Origin: Diabrotica undecimpunctata
Taxonomy: Eukaryota; Arthropoda; Insecta; Coleoptera; Chrysomelidae
Length of the DNA: 64,000 bases
Direction: 5' to 3'
Assembly (NCBI RefSeq): GCF_040954645.1
Contig: NC_092807.1
Coordinates: 54,718,239-54,782,238 of the forward strand
Positions 44,830 to 56,295 of the stretch are shown piece after piece. Position 1 is the first letter of the stretch. Each line of letters starts with the position of its first letter. The position numbers and the translations under genes were made by a program. The notes beneath the pieces were generated by a model that was not told where the DNA came from, did no database searches, and worked only from the letters and a program-made list of their open reading frames with translations.

Positions 44830-45479
44830 TTGTACTGTTAACGTATAAAAACACTGTAAGTACACTTATTCTACTAACCAACGAGTACAGAATAACAAAC
44901 ACATAAATAAACAACCGTCGACCAACTCTGAGTACGGCTGACTTAGTTACTCGTCGAGTTGCCAGTTAATAAATAAAACAATCGCAAAAATATGTCAACG
45001 TCATTCAAAAACTAATCTATTATGTATTAGAACGTTCGATAATTTTAAAATAAAAAAAAAATACTTATTTAGATTTGTAACGTGCTATGACACTATGGGG
45101 GTGCTTCAGGGATCCCACTGATAAAAATGCAATTTTCCTCGATTTTAATTATTGACACTTAGTGAAAGGTTATAGAAGTTGAAAGGTTGACAGAATCATT
45201 CTGTCTCCGGCTTCTTCAAGTAATGTAGCCTTCCTTAAATTATTTTAAAGTGTTTGTTTGTCCATTTGTATTGTAGTGTAATGTACATTTATATGTCTAT
45301 GACATCTTGTTCTTGCCGGATAGGCCACAATTGACGAAATGCCCCTGAAGATGATCTAGGGATCGAAAGTACTTGGGCAAGATTTAATTAAGCTGTGCTC
45401 AATATATGCCTTTTATCTGATCAAAGTTCATTTATTCGAGCATTCAACCTTATATTTATTTATTAATAACTAAAAAGTT
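44830..45479. other. Non-coding; Penelope-like terminal sequence at 45290-45430
   Basis: GAAATGCCCCTGAAGATGAT, then CTAGGGATCGAAAGTACTTG (about 45337-45376), has the layout CTGAAGA-stem-GAAA seen near PLE termini and resembles a hammerhead core. No open frame is associated with it. Confidence 0.4.
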
Positions 45480-45670
45480 AAAAGGCCCCTGTGAACTACC
45501 CTGATGTATGATCAATTAAAGACATCTCATGAGGAAAACCGCTGGTTTGTCTCCTACTTCTTATGAATGTCCAAAAACTATTTGGGTCATGCAAAATGTT
45601 ATTTTCAATATTTTTGTAACTTAAATAACATAGTTTTTAGTAGTTTTTAATTATCTAAAATGTAACGCAA
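45480..45670 (-). pseudogene. Non-LTR retrotransposon fragment (jockey-like linker)
   Basis: The minus strand reads LKNIENNILHDPNSFWTFIR, then SRRQTSGFPHEM, in combined frames. It corresponds to the linker before the RT of jockey-type elements (DPxxFWxFxxSKRxxxGxP). Only about 60 codons remain. Confidence 0.6.
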
Positions 45671-46737
45671 AGGTAATCAAATAACATTTAAAGGGTTTTT
45701 ACCCATATAGTTAGTGGATTCAAACATATACATCCAGATAGCACTGATGATGAAATATTCCGAAAACGTTCTGTGATGTAGCCCGATAAGGTTTTTATTA
45801 TTATACCTTTTATAAAGAAATTTTGTAATACAATTTTTGTTATACACGGTATACAGCCAACTACCGGAATTTAGCTTTCTTGTGGATTTTACATTTTGCT
45901 TATTAAGGTATTCCTTACTTATTGTTAAAATTTTAAGAAAATAATGGCATTTTAATGGGATTCGGTGTCAAAATCCTTGGTACACTGTACTCAACAGTAA
46001 ATTAAAGATAATGGTCTTAACATTTAAAAAAACGTTGTAAATATAATTCTAGTCCTTATCAGTTCATATTTTTGTGCTTTTATTCTGCTTAGTTTCATTC
46101 CTCATGTTTTATTCATATATTTTAACTCCTGCGTACTTCTTTGTGAGCTGGTTATTGAGTTGTAAATGAAGTGTCTAGACCAAGTGAAGGTTAAATTTGA
46201 GTATCATTATTAAGATTTTTGGGGTACTTTAACATTTTGTTTCACAAAGACGGAGTATAATGCAACTTTGACTTTGTTTTGGTAAAAATAAAAAATTGTT
46301 ACGTTGGTATTTCTTTTATAAAAATTTTAGAACCGCTCACTAAAAAATTAATTGTAATGCATTTTTATAAAAAATTACCTAACTTCTTGATATTCAGTTA
46401 TCACATTCAAAATATTTAATAATATATGGTGAAATAAACGCCAATTTTATGGTATATTAATGAGTTATAGAAGCTATTGAGAGCGTATGGGAATAATCAT
46501 CGATTATTTTCAATGGTCCACATTCGGTAATTAGCGAAATTACTATAGTCCAACAATTATTTAAAGAGGATGACTCATTACCAACACTCAAATTTTAGAC
46601 CGTTAGCTGTTGGGAAATTCTACGATTCCAACGGCGTCGTTATTTTATTATTTTTTTAGGATCGAACTGTTTTATTAAAAATTAAAAATCTATCCTGATA
46701 TCTCTATAGGTACCTTCGTATATCGTTCTGTGAATTT
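45671..46737. other. Non-coding; second PLE-like terminal motif near 45744
   Basis: CACTGATGATGAAATATTCC, then GAAAACGTTCTGTGATG (about 45742-45778), again has CTGATGA...GAAA spacing. The remainder is AT-rich with no gene. Confidence 0.4.
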
Positions 46738-48935
46738 AGGAATCATTCCTCTTCTTCTTTAAGTGCCATCTCTGCGACGTTGGTTGGCAGTTGATCATGG
46801 CCTTCGATCATTCTGACCTTCGAGGCAGCTGCTCTGAACAATTGCCTTAAGCTGCAACCAAACCGCTCTCTCACGTCCTTCAACCAGGAAACGCGTCTTC
46901 TTCCTACGCTTCTCCTACCCTCTACTTTTCCTTGAATTATGAGTCTCAAGATGTTGTATCTATCGCCTCCCATCACATGTTCGAGATATTGCAATTTCCT
47001 TTTTTTTATTGTATTTTCCATTTCCCTCTCTCTGCCTATTCTCCTTAACACTTCTGTATTCGTGACTCTATCTACCCATGGAATCCTTAATAATCTTTTA
47101 AATGTCCACATTGCAAACGCGTTAAGTCCATTTATTGTATTTCGGTTTAAGGTACATAATTCAGCTCCATAGTCGACTACACTGTGTACATAGCATTTAA
47201 TTAGCCTTATTCTGAGGGCCAATGTCAGATCGTTGCTGCATAAAATCTTTTTCATTTTCACGAAGTTGGCACGTGCTTTTTTAATTCTGATTCTTATTTC
47301 TGCAGTATAATCGATATTTTCTGTAATTATCGTTCCTAAATAAATATATCTTTTTACTCTCTTAATCTTCTGGCCGCCTACCGTTAATATTTCGTTTGTA
47401 TTGTTGTTCTTGCTAATTTTCATGAATGTTGTTTATTAAACTTCCGTTCACTTTTATGCCGACTGTCTCGTTTACCAAAGCTTTTTGTATGATTTCTTCA
47501 GAATAAGCAATAAACAATAACGGCGACAGTATGCAACCTTGCCTGACCACTCTCCTTATCACCACTTCTCTTCCAATTTTCACATTTGATCGTTGGCTGT
47601 AGTATAAAGTTGATATCAATGTTACATCCCTCACATCCAGATTCTTGTTTTTGAGTACTTCTATAAGTCGGTCATGTTTTACCTTATCGAATTCCTTGTT
47701 GTAGTCTATAAAGCATACATAAAGATCTCGATTAACATTCAAACATCTTTGGGTCAGCACGTTAAAAGAAAATAGTGCCTCTCTTGTATCCACTCTATTC
47801 CGAAATCCAAACTGGGAATTACTAATATCCATCTTCGGCTTAGCGGTATTCTATTATGGATGATTTTTAGCAGGGTTTTTAAGGTATGTGACATTAGACT
47901 GATCGTTCGATAATCACTACATTTTTTGGCGTTTACTTTCTTTGGTAGACAAATAAATGTTGATGTCAGCATTTCATGTGGAATGATTCCTGTGGAATAG
48001 ATTGTGTTCAGTAGTGGGACTTAAAGATCTATGTTTTTTTCATTGACCAGTTTAAGCAATTCACTTGGTACTTCATCTGGACCAGCAGCTTTATTATTTT
48101 TCATGGACTTTACTGCATGCATAACTTCTGACTTTCTTATTTCGGGTCGCTCGTCTTAACTCTGATTATCTTTATATGTATTTTCCTGCCTCTGGTCATA
48201 GACCAATTCCCCTATATATTCTTTCGATCTTCCTAATTTTTGTTCTGTCTCTACTAAAATGTTTCCTTGTTTGTTCATTAGTATGCTTGAGCATTAGTAT
48301 GTTTTTTGTTTTGCTGCCCTAGCTAATTCTTTAACTTTCTTATGGAGATTGAAGTTATCATATTTGTTTTGTAAGTATACTATTTCTTGGCATTTTCCAG
48401 CGAAATAAGTCTCTTTAGCTTTTCTTATTTTCCTTCTTATTTGGTTATGCAGCTGTTGGAACTGAGTTATGTTGATATTCCTTCTGCTATCTTCTGCCCT
48501 CCATCATTTCCAAGATTTCATCTGTCATCCAATCTCCTTTCTTGGATCTGGTTGTTGTGAGTTTTCTGCGACTTGGTTCAATAATTGCATTTTTAAAGAA
48601 TCGCCACTGTTATTCTACATCACCATGAATTGATTTCGGTGTGGATTCTAGGTTTGCATTAATTTCTTGTTCAGTTTTTCCTTGACATCTTTTGATTCTA
48701 ATTTTTGTGTGTTTATTTTATCAAGGTCATTTTAAATTTTGTCGCTTTTTTGTATCTTTCTTAAGTGAAGTTGGAATTTTGCTACTAGAGAATTGTGGTC
48801 CGACGCCACGTCTGCACCTGGGTACGCTTTCACGAATTGTATTGCGTTTCTTTATCTGTAGTTTATTAAAATATAGTCAATTTGCTTTCTAACGATTTTA
48901 TCGACCTTGTCAGCTGGCGTCATCAGCAGGAATCA
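46738..48935 (-). mobile_element. RTE-4: 5'-truncated RTE-like LINE
   Basis: The 3' end is a GAAGAAGAAGAGGAAT tail at 46745. An 8-bp AGGAATCA occurs at 46738-46745 and 48928-48935 and may be the target duplication, although short and partly overlapping the tail. The body runs from the end of an AP endonuclease to the usual RTE C-terminus. Confidence 0.75.
46743..48915 (-). pseudogene. RTE-4 endonuclease-RT polyprotein, catalytic YADD deleted
   Basis: From 48915 the minus strand gives DKVDKIVRKQIDYILIN, VKAYPGADVASDHNSLVAKF (endonuclease S-D-H) and a decayed linker. KKCSDYRTISLMSHTLKTLL, NSQFGFRNRVDTREALFS, CFIDYNKEFDKVKHDRLIEV and RRVVRQGCILSPLLFIAYSE follow. Directly after VNGSLINNI the sequence jumps to MKISKNNN, so about 40 residues holding the YADD box are missing. 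Then come YIYLGTIITENIDYTAEIR, VDYGAELCTLNR, FKRLLRIPWVDRVTNTEVLR and RSVGRRRVSWLKDVRERF, with the stop at 46743. The last 226 codons are open. The RT cannot be active. Confidence 0.85.
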
Positions 48936-50099
48936 GTTCTAATGAATAATTACTTGCCTTACTCTTACTTTACTATGTTAAGAATATAGGTGACTACTAA
49001 TAATGATTTTCCCTGAATTAAACGAGGCGAGCATCACGAAAGTAGTGCCACGAAATACGCTATTTCGTGGCGCTACTTTTACTACAGAAACGCCTTGGTA
49101 AGGTGCTTTAAAAAAATGGAAGAGTGCATTTATGCGACGAAGTGAGTCCGATGTACATGTAAACTTTTTTGATTTTATTAAAATCTATAACAGGGATATT
49201 TCCTAATAGCTGTTTTATGTAATTTTTAAATATTTTTTCTTTTGTTTATTTGACAGATTATCATCTGTAGATTTACCACTTGTTTATAAAAATTTCTATC
49301 AAAATTACACGTGTAATTAAAATAATAAACAAATAATAAAATAACATTGTTCAATTTCAAAAATATTATTGAAAATTTAAAAATACAAAAAAATAAGCAT
49401 GAAGCTTCGCGCTAGTTTAGAGTACCACCTACTGTACCAATTTTTTTTATTGTGAAGGAAAGATTATTAAGTTAACGTAAGGCGGTTTGCAGTAGATAGT
49501 GCTTCTGATTTTTGCAGATTAAAAATAAATATACCAAATGCTACAAAAAAAATTTCTATAAAGGTATATAATTTGCAAAAAAAAACACTAACTTCAACGG
49601 AAGATATTAGTCGCCGTTCTTTCTAACAGATTTGTTAGTGGCTAAAGTTAAACGTATTATGCACAAAAAAAAAGTAACACATGTTTTATCACCTCTCAAT
49701 CTAAATCAGTCTGGACAAAAACCTATTAAGTAAACCCCAAAACAATCCTACCTAGAAGAGTACATTCGTTTTTCTTTGGAAATAGTGCTTTTTTGGCATC
49801 GGCTACCGTCACTCAGCCAGTCACAACAATTCTATTATAAATCTAAAAACAAACAGAAGAATACAGAAACCAAAATTAGTGTTTCCATAAGGATACTCGC
49901 TTCTCGTCTACGGACTCTTCAAGACATTTTATTTAGACCCAACTAGACTAGATCATGGATAGAAGGTAAATACAAACGGGATAAAACAAATGGATAAAAA
50001 ACTATAAATAGTTTAGAGGTGTATTTTATTGTTCAAAATAAATTTATATAGTCATATAGGTACCTTTATCATATTTAGTGAAAGTAGGCTACACAAATT
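48936..50099. other. Non-coding, with one strong hairpin
   Basis: Apart from the inverted repeat at 49039-49079, nothing coding is visible. GGCATCGGCTACCGTCACTC near 49795 might belong to the 5' region of the jockey-like element that follows. Confidence 0.4.
49039..49079. repeat. 19-bp inverted repeat with 3-nt loop
   Basis: AAAGTAGTGCCACGAAATA, then CGC, then TATTTCGTGGCGCTACTTT. Only one base pair fails. There are no flanking terminal repeats, so it may be a fold-back remnant. Confidence 0.88.
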
Positions 50100-50295
50100 G
50101 TAGGGGGGAAATATGTTGCATTTCAATAAATTTTCAAGGGTACTTTGAACACTCAAGAAAGACATGATTTAAATCTTTACCTTTTTGGCAATGTGGACAT
50201 AAGTTTTTACAATTTAAAACAATAATTTTAGATAAATGTAAAGGGTAAGAGGCATGCTCAAATTTCATTCTAATTAAAGAGGTTATATATCTACG
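50100..50295 (-). pseudogene. Non-LTR retrotransposon C-terminal Cys/His fragment
   Basis: The minus strand reads RYITSLIRMKFEHASYPLHL, then CPHCQKGKDLNHVFLECSKY. This corresponds to the terminal region of jockey/R1-type elements (LRFGH...C-x2-C...LNHIFxxC). Confidence 0.65.
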
Positions 50296-50319
50296 TGGAA
50301 CCGAATATTTTTTAAACTA

Positions 50320-50769
50320 GTATTTAAGTAGGTCAAAAGATGGTACGTGAGCCAACACCAATGTTTTAGCCAACACCTTACATAAGCTCACAACGAGTAA
50401 TACTGGTACCAACACAAAATTTATTAAAGAGAGAGCCAGTTGGTCCAAAAAATTTCCCCGTTGGAGTAACTTACTATCAACTGTACCCTCAACAAGTTCA
50501 CACAATACGACAGATTGGCAAACAGTAACTTATAACTAAAGGTTAAGAAACATAGAAGAAAGTGTAATAGCCCAGCGAGAAACCAAAATGAAGGGTTACT
50601 GGTTATACAGCTCAAACAAAAGCATCAACATATATGTTAACCTAGAAAATAAAGATAACGAAGAAGAACAAAACAAAGATAAACAAAATAAAAAAAAATC
50701 AACCAAAACCACCCCCAATTGTTACTGCTGCCGTAGAAAACATAAACCCGCTAATTAAGCTAATAAACA

Positions 50770-50772
<3 letters not shown>
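50320..50772 (+). pseudogene. jockey-like ORF1 (gag), 5' portion
   Basis: In a frame with several stops the plus strand shows KNKTKINKIKKNQPKPPPIV, then TAAVENINPLIKLINK, ending at the (TA)n tract. The basic Lys/Asn-rich stretch followed by KPPPIxxxxVxxxxxLxxxI is the start of the conserved part of jockey-type ORF1. The following part of the same protein appears 6.4 kb away at 57153, beyond the Penelope palindrome. Confidence 0.68.
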
Positions 50773-50853
<81 letters not shown>

Positions 50854-50857
50854 TTAT
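50773..50857. repeat. (TA)n at the left junction of the Penelope palindrome
   Basis: About 40 TA units with two interruptions (ATACATATATTATATA). It separates the jockey-like ORF1 from the palindrome. Confidence 0.93.
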
Positions 50858-51580
50858 ATATATGTAAATACTTTTTTCTTTTTGGGTGTGGTAGTCAATA
50901 AAAACAGAGCTTTGCTAAGGCGTACTATTTATTCTGAATCCAAGCTTTCGGTGGTTTTTTTGCCACCTTTATCAAGGTCTACAAAGAAAATTACTATGTT
51001 GTAACAGTTTGAATGGTGCCAAAAAAAGGCTATAAAAAACTATAAAAAACTTACCCGAATGTAAGATTCGTGGCAGAAACAACAACGTTAAATAACATGA
51101 TATACTGAAGTTGCAATTACACTTTAAAAATTACTGTTAAAAAAACACTTTAAAATTACTAAATACGTTAAAAGTTAAAAACAAAATGAAGGACGACATG
51201 TTAAAACAGTCGTCGCTGCAGGCTTGATTTCAGTCACATTTCACGAGCAGAAAGAGAACGTGGGTGGACAATTATTGTTTAAATAGTTAGGAGAAAATAC
51301 AAAAAACAACTTTGAAATTAACGTCTCACAAAATACTGTTTATGAATTTTGAGTACTACCAACTGTATTACCAACTTAAAAATAAGCGGGAAGTTAAAAA
51401 TGTTATTTATGACATAAGCAAACAAAAGAAAATAGTATTTAGTAAATAGGTTTAGAAAAAATAATAACTCAAACAAAACAAAACTAAATTAGTAACTGAA
51501 GTTTGATCACAAGTATTCAATTAATACTGAAATTTTTAACAAAAGAAAAGAACAAAGAAAACTCTGAGATGCAAAATAGC

Positions 51581-53773
51581 TCAGTCAAAAGTCAATATAA
51601 AATTGTAAATTTTGCTAAGATTCTGGATCTCAGATCTCTTATTAAGATTGTTATTATCACTCTTGCTGATATGTACCATCTCTAAGAAAGTTCTCTTAAA
51701 TTTATTTTTCTCTCTGGCTAATATTTTTACATTGTTGAAATCTATCTTATGGTCTAGATCGATAGTATGCTCTGCCAAAGCACAAGTAGGTTTGTTTAAT
51801 CTACAATCACTCTTATGAGAAATAATACGGCTAGACAGATTCCTTCCAGTTTCACCAATGTACGTGGATGGACATTCAGTACATTGAATGCAATAAACAA
51901 CATCTGTAGTCTCTAGAGTGGTTAGGGGTTGTTTTATTTTGCTATATAGCTGACGTATGGTTTTGATGTTCTTGTTAGCTATTTTGATATTCTTAAAGTC
52001 TTTAAAAATCTTAGTGAGTTCAACGGTTAGTTTTGGAATATATGGAAGGGCATAAAAATACACACTTGTTGAAGCTGAATTATTTTGTGATGAGGGCACT
52101 GATTGTGACATAGTAAGTCTGTTGTTTCTATTAACAAAGGGAACATTAAAAATTAATTTATTAATCAGTCTTAGAGGATATGAATTTTTAACAAAAATAT
52201 TACGTAAGACGTTGAGATCATGTTGGAGATAATCCGGATGAGATAACCTTTTGACACGTTCTTTCATCGCTAGGACTAAATTAGTTTTCATCCTCGGAGG
52301 ATGGTGAGAGTGGTAGCTTATGAATCTATTGCTACATATGGGTTTTCTATACCATTGTGTTTTCACAACATTATCCTCACATCTACGCAATCTCATGTCA
52401 AGGAAAGGCAAAGATCCCTCCCGCTCCTCCTCGCACGTGAATTGCAAGTGTGGGTTTTGTTGGTTGAACACATTTAACGTAGAATGTATGGAGTCTGCAG
52501 GTAGTGCCAAGATTAAGTCATCCACATATCTCTTTATGAACGGTATTTCAAAATTGATTTGTTGCAAACAATCTTCAATCAAGTCATCTAAGACATAATT
52601 GCACAGTATTGGTGAAATAGTGGAACCCATTGGAGTACCAAAGACATGTTTGTAGTAACAGTCATTAAAAATAAACACATTAGAGTCAAAAACAAAAGAA
52701 ATGAGTTTTTTGATATTATCTAAGTTAAGGGTTGTGTGCATTGATATGTCATCCCAGTGCTTCTCAACGCTAACCAATATTGTGTGTAATGGTAAATTAG
52801 TGAACAGAGACACTACATCAAAACTAACGAGCTTATAGTTAATGGGTAATTTTAAGTTATTAATAAAGGAACTGAAACTGAAAGAGTCCTGAATGCAAAA
52901 CTCATTGTTATTATTGTATGTTTCTGTGAGAATATTAGTTAAAAAACTTGCTATGGGGCCATTAGGTGTACCTATTGAGGACACTATTGGTCTCATAGAC
53001 AGAGTAGGTTTATGAATTTTTGGGAGAGCATAAAATCTAGGAGCAATTGCATTGTAAATTTTCAAAGTTTTACCAACTGATTGATCTATTTGATTCTCCT
53101 TTACCAAATCAGAAACTAGTTTGTTAGCCTTTTGTTGCATAGTACACACGGGATTATTGTTAAACTTTTTATAATATTTAGTGTCGGTGAGTAAGTCTTC
53201 ACATTTTTGTATATAGTCCCTAGTGTACATTGCTACAGTGACATTGCCTTTGTCGCTCTGGACAATCTTAATCTCAGGGCGATGTTTAAAAAAAGTTTTG
53301 CATTTGATATAATATTTATTTAAGAAATGGTCTTTTTCATCTTTGTTGAGAAAATTAGTAATTATATTAGTGCATTTGGACCTTAGAATGTCCTTATCGA
53401 CATTCTCAATTGGTCTTAAAATGTTTTCGATGTCTGCCAACAAAGGGGAAACTTTAAAATCTTTTTTGTTAGGAAGCAAAGCGAACTTAGGGCCTAAAGC
53501 CAACAACTTTTTAACTTCTACAGGAAATTCTAAGTCTGTGAGGTTTTTAAACCAACCCTCCCTGAAATCAATACTGTCAAAACTATCTAATCTGAACTTA
53601 TTAAATTTATTGATATTGGTTCTCTTAATTTTATGAAAAAGATTGTTATAAATTACTTGTTGGCTACGTTTGAACTCAACATATGTGTAATAATTAAGTA
53701 TAGATTTTGATTTGGCCTGGAGATCTTTTAGCTTATTTTCTAAATGATTAATATCAGCAAAAGTAATCTAAAT
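51581..53773 (-). pseudogene. Left-arm PLE polyprotein (RT + GIY-YIG), one stop
   Basis: The minus strand carries the same protein as the right arm. 641 codons are open from about 53506 to the stop at 51581, and the N-terminal part continues upstream. At about 53767-53769 a Lys codon of the right copy is a stop (NLEI-stop-ITFAD). Visible motifs are VQSDKGNVTV, FYALPKIHKPTLSMRPIVSS, YKLVSFDVVSLFTNLPLHTI, VFGTPMGSTISPILCNYVLD and IKRYVDDLILALP, the YVDD catalytic pair. The C-terminal GIY-YIG domain is VVYCIQCTECPSTYIGETGR. In this copy the stop lies outside the RT core. Confidence 0.9.
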
Positions 53774-53922
53774 TTCTAAATTGAGAATATTTTTTCCAAA
53801 CCTTTTACTAAGTCCTTGAGCACGAAAATCTATCTCTCCTCTCCTATGATGGAGTAAGTTGTTCACATTTGTCAAGCTGTTCGTGATATGGTTCGGAAAA
53901 CAATCTGCATTTCGACACTTAA

Positions 53923-56295
53923 TTAAAAAAGTCTTTCTGTTCCTGTTTTTTAATTAAGTGTCGAAATGCAGATTGTTTTCCGAACCATATCACGAACAGC
54001 TTGACAAATGTGAACAACTTACTCCATCATAGGAGAGGAGAGATAGATTTTCGTGCTCAAGGACTTAGTAAAAGGTTTGGAAAAAATATTCTCAATTTAG
54101 AAATTAAGATTACTTTTGCTGATATTAATCATTTAGAAAATAAGCTAAAAGATCTCCAGGCCAAATCAAAATCTATACTTAATTATTACACATATGTTGA
54201 GTTCAAACGTAGCCAACAAGTAATTTATAACAATTTTTTTCATAAAATTAAGACAACCAATATTAATAAATTTAATAAGTTCAGATTAGATAGTTTTGAC
54301 AGTATTGATTTCAGGGAGGGTTGGTTTAAAAACCTCACAGACTTAGAATTTCCTGTAGAAGTTAAAAAGTTGTTGGCTTTAGGCCCTATGTTCGCTTTGC
54401 TTCCTAACAAAAAAGATTTTAAAGTTTCCTCTTTGTTGGCAGAGATCGAAAACATTTTAAGACCAATTGAGAATGTCGATAAGGACATTCTAAGGTCCAA
54501 ATGCACTAATATAATTACTAATTTTCTCAACAAAGTTGAAAAAGACCATTTCTTAAATAAATATTATATCAAATGCACAACTTTTTTGAAACATCACCCT
54601 GAGATTAAGATTGTCCAGAGCGACAAAGGCAATGTCACTGTAGCAATGTACACTAGGGACTATATACAAAAATGTGAAGACTTACTCACCGACACTAAAT
54701 ATTATAAAAAGTTTAACAATAATCCCGTGTGTACTATGCAACAAAAGGCTAACAAACTAGTTTCTGATTTGGTAAAGAAGAATCAAATAGATCAATCAGT
54801 TGGTAAAACTTTGAAAATTTACAATGCAATTGCTCCTAGATTTTATGCTCTCCCAAAAATTCATAAACCTACTCTGTCTATGAGACCAATAGTGTCCTCA
54901 ATAGGTACACCTAATGGCCCCATAGCAAGTTTTTTAACTAATATTCTCACAGAAACATACAATAATAACAATGAGTTTTGCATACAGGACTCTTTCAGTT
55001 TCAGTTCCTTTATTAATAACTTAAAATTACCCATTAACTATAAGCTCGTTAGTTTTGATGTAGTGTCTCTGTTCACTAATTTATCATTACACACAATATT
55101 GGTTAGCGTTGAGAAGCACTGGGATGACATATCAATGCACACAACCCTTAACTTAGATAATATCAAAAAACTCATTTCTTTTGTTTTTGACTCTAATGTG
55201 TTTATTTTTAATGACTGTTACTACAAACATGTCTTTGGTACTCCAATGGGTTTCACTATTTCACCAATACTGTGCAATTATGTCTTAGATGACTTGATTG
55301 AAGATTGTTTGCAACAAATCAATTTTAAAATACCGTTCATAAAGAGATATGTGGATGACTTAATCTTGGCACTACCTGCAGACTCCATACATTCTACGTT
55401 AAATGTGTTCAACCAACAAAACCCACACTTGCAATTCACGTGCGAGGAGGAGCGGGAGGGATCTTTGCCTTTCCTTGACATGAGATTGCATAGATGTGAG
55501 GATAATGTTGTGAAAACACAATGGTATAGAAAACCCATATGTAGCAATAGATTCATAAGCTACCACTCTCACCATCCTCCGAGGATGAAAACTAATTTAG
55601 TCCTAGCGATGAAAGAACGTGTCAAAAGGTTATCTCATCCGGATTATCTCCAACATGATCTCAACCTCTTACGTAATATTTTTGTTGAAAATTCATATCC
55701 TCTAAGACTGATTAATAAATTAATTTTTAATGTTCCCTTTGTTAATAGAAACAACAGACTTACTATGTCACAATCAGTGCCCTCAGTACAAAATAATTCA
55801 GCTTCAACCAGTGTGTATTTTTATGCCCTTCCATATATTCCAAAACTAACCGTTGAACTCACTAAGATTTTTAAAGACTTTAAGAATATCAAAATAGCTA
55901 ACAAGAACATCAAAACCATACGTCAGCTATATAGCAAAATAAAACAACCCCTAACCACTCTAGAGACTACAGATGTTGTTTATTGCATTCAATGTACTGA
56001 ATGTCCATCCACGTACATTGGTGAAACTGGAAGGAATCTGTCTAGCCGTATTATTTCTCATAAGAGTGATTGTAGATTAAACAAACCTACTTGTGCTTTG
56101 GCAGAGCATACTATCGATCTAGACCATAAGATAGATTTCAACAATGTAAAAATATTAGCTAGAGAGAAAAATAAATTTAAGAGAACTTCCTTAGAGATGG
56201 TACATATAAGCAAGAGTGATAATAACAATCTTAATAAGAGATCTGAGATCCAGAATCTTAGCAAAATTTACAATTTTATATTGACTTTTGACTGA
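53923..56295 (+). CDS. Right-arm Penelope-like RT/GIY-YIG polyprotein, intact frame
   Basis: The frame is open from the palindrome centre to the stop at 56295. 764 codons follow a TTG at 54001, with about 25 more open codons upstream and no obvious ATG, because the 5' end is cut at the axis. The N-terminal region (LSKRFGKNILNLEIKITFAD, EGWFKNLTDLEFPVEVKKLL) is followed by the RT: SDKGNVTVAMYTRDY, FYALPKIHKP, FDVVSLFTN, TPMGFTISPILCNYVLDDLI (Phe where the left copy has Ser) and YVDDLILALP near residue 460. The C-terminus is a GIY-YIG endonuclease with VVYCIQCTECPSTYIGETGR, then NLSSRIISHKSDC, and a following EHT...DF segment. This RT plus GIY-YIG order defines endonuclease-bearing PLEs. Confidence 0.9.
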   Translation, partial: LKKSFCSCFLIKCRNADCFPNHITNSLTNVNNLLHHRRGEIDFRAQGLSKRFGKNILNLEIKITFADINHLENKLKDLQAKSKSILNYYTYVEFKRSQQVIYNNFFHKIKTTNINKFNKFRLDSFDSIDFREGWFKNLTDLEFPVEVKKLLALGPMFALLPNKKDFKVSSLLAEIENILRPIENVDKDILRSKCTNIITNFLNKVEKDHFLNKYYIKCTTFLKHHPEIKIVQSDKGNVTVAMYTRDYIQKCEDLLTDTKYYKKFNNNPVCTMQQKANKLVSDLVKKNQIDQSVGKTLKIYNAIAPRFYALPKIHKPTLSMRPIVSSIGTPNGPIASFLTNILTETYNNNNEFCIQDSFSFSSFINNLKLPINYKLVSFDVVSLFTNLSLHTILVSVEKHWDDISMHTTLNLDNIKKLISFVFDSNVFIFNDCYYKHVFGTPMGFTISPILCNYVLDDLIEDCLQQINFKIPFIKRYVDDLILALPADSIHSTLNVFNQQNPHLQFTCEEEREGSLPFLDMRLHRCEDNVVKTQWYRKPICSNRFISYHSHHPPRMKTNLVLAMKERVKRLSHPDYLQHDLNLLRNIFVENSYPLRLINKLIFNVPFVNRNNRLTMSQSVPSVQNNSASTSVYFYALPYIPKLTVELTKIFKDFKNIKIANKNIKTIRQLYSKIKQPLTTLETTDVVYCIQCTECPSTYIGETGRNLSSRIISHKSDCRLNKPTCALAEHTIDLDHKIDFNNVKILAREKNKFKRTSLEMVHISKSDNNNLNKRSEIQNLSKIYNFILTFD

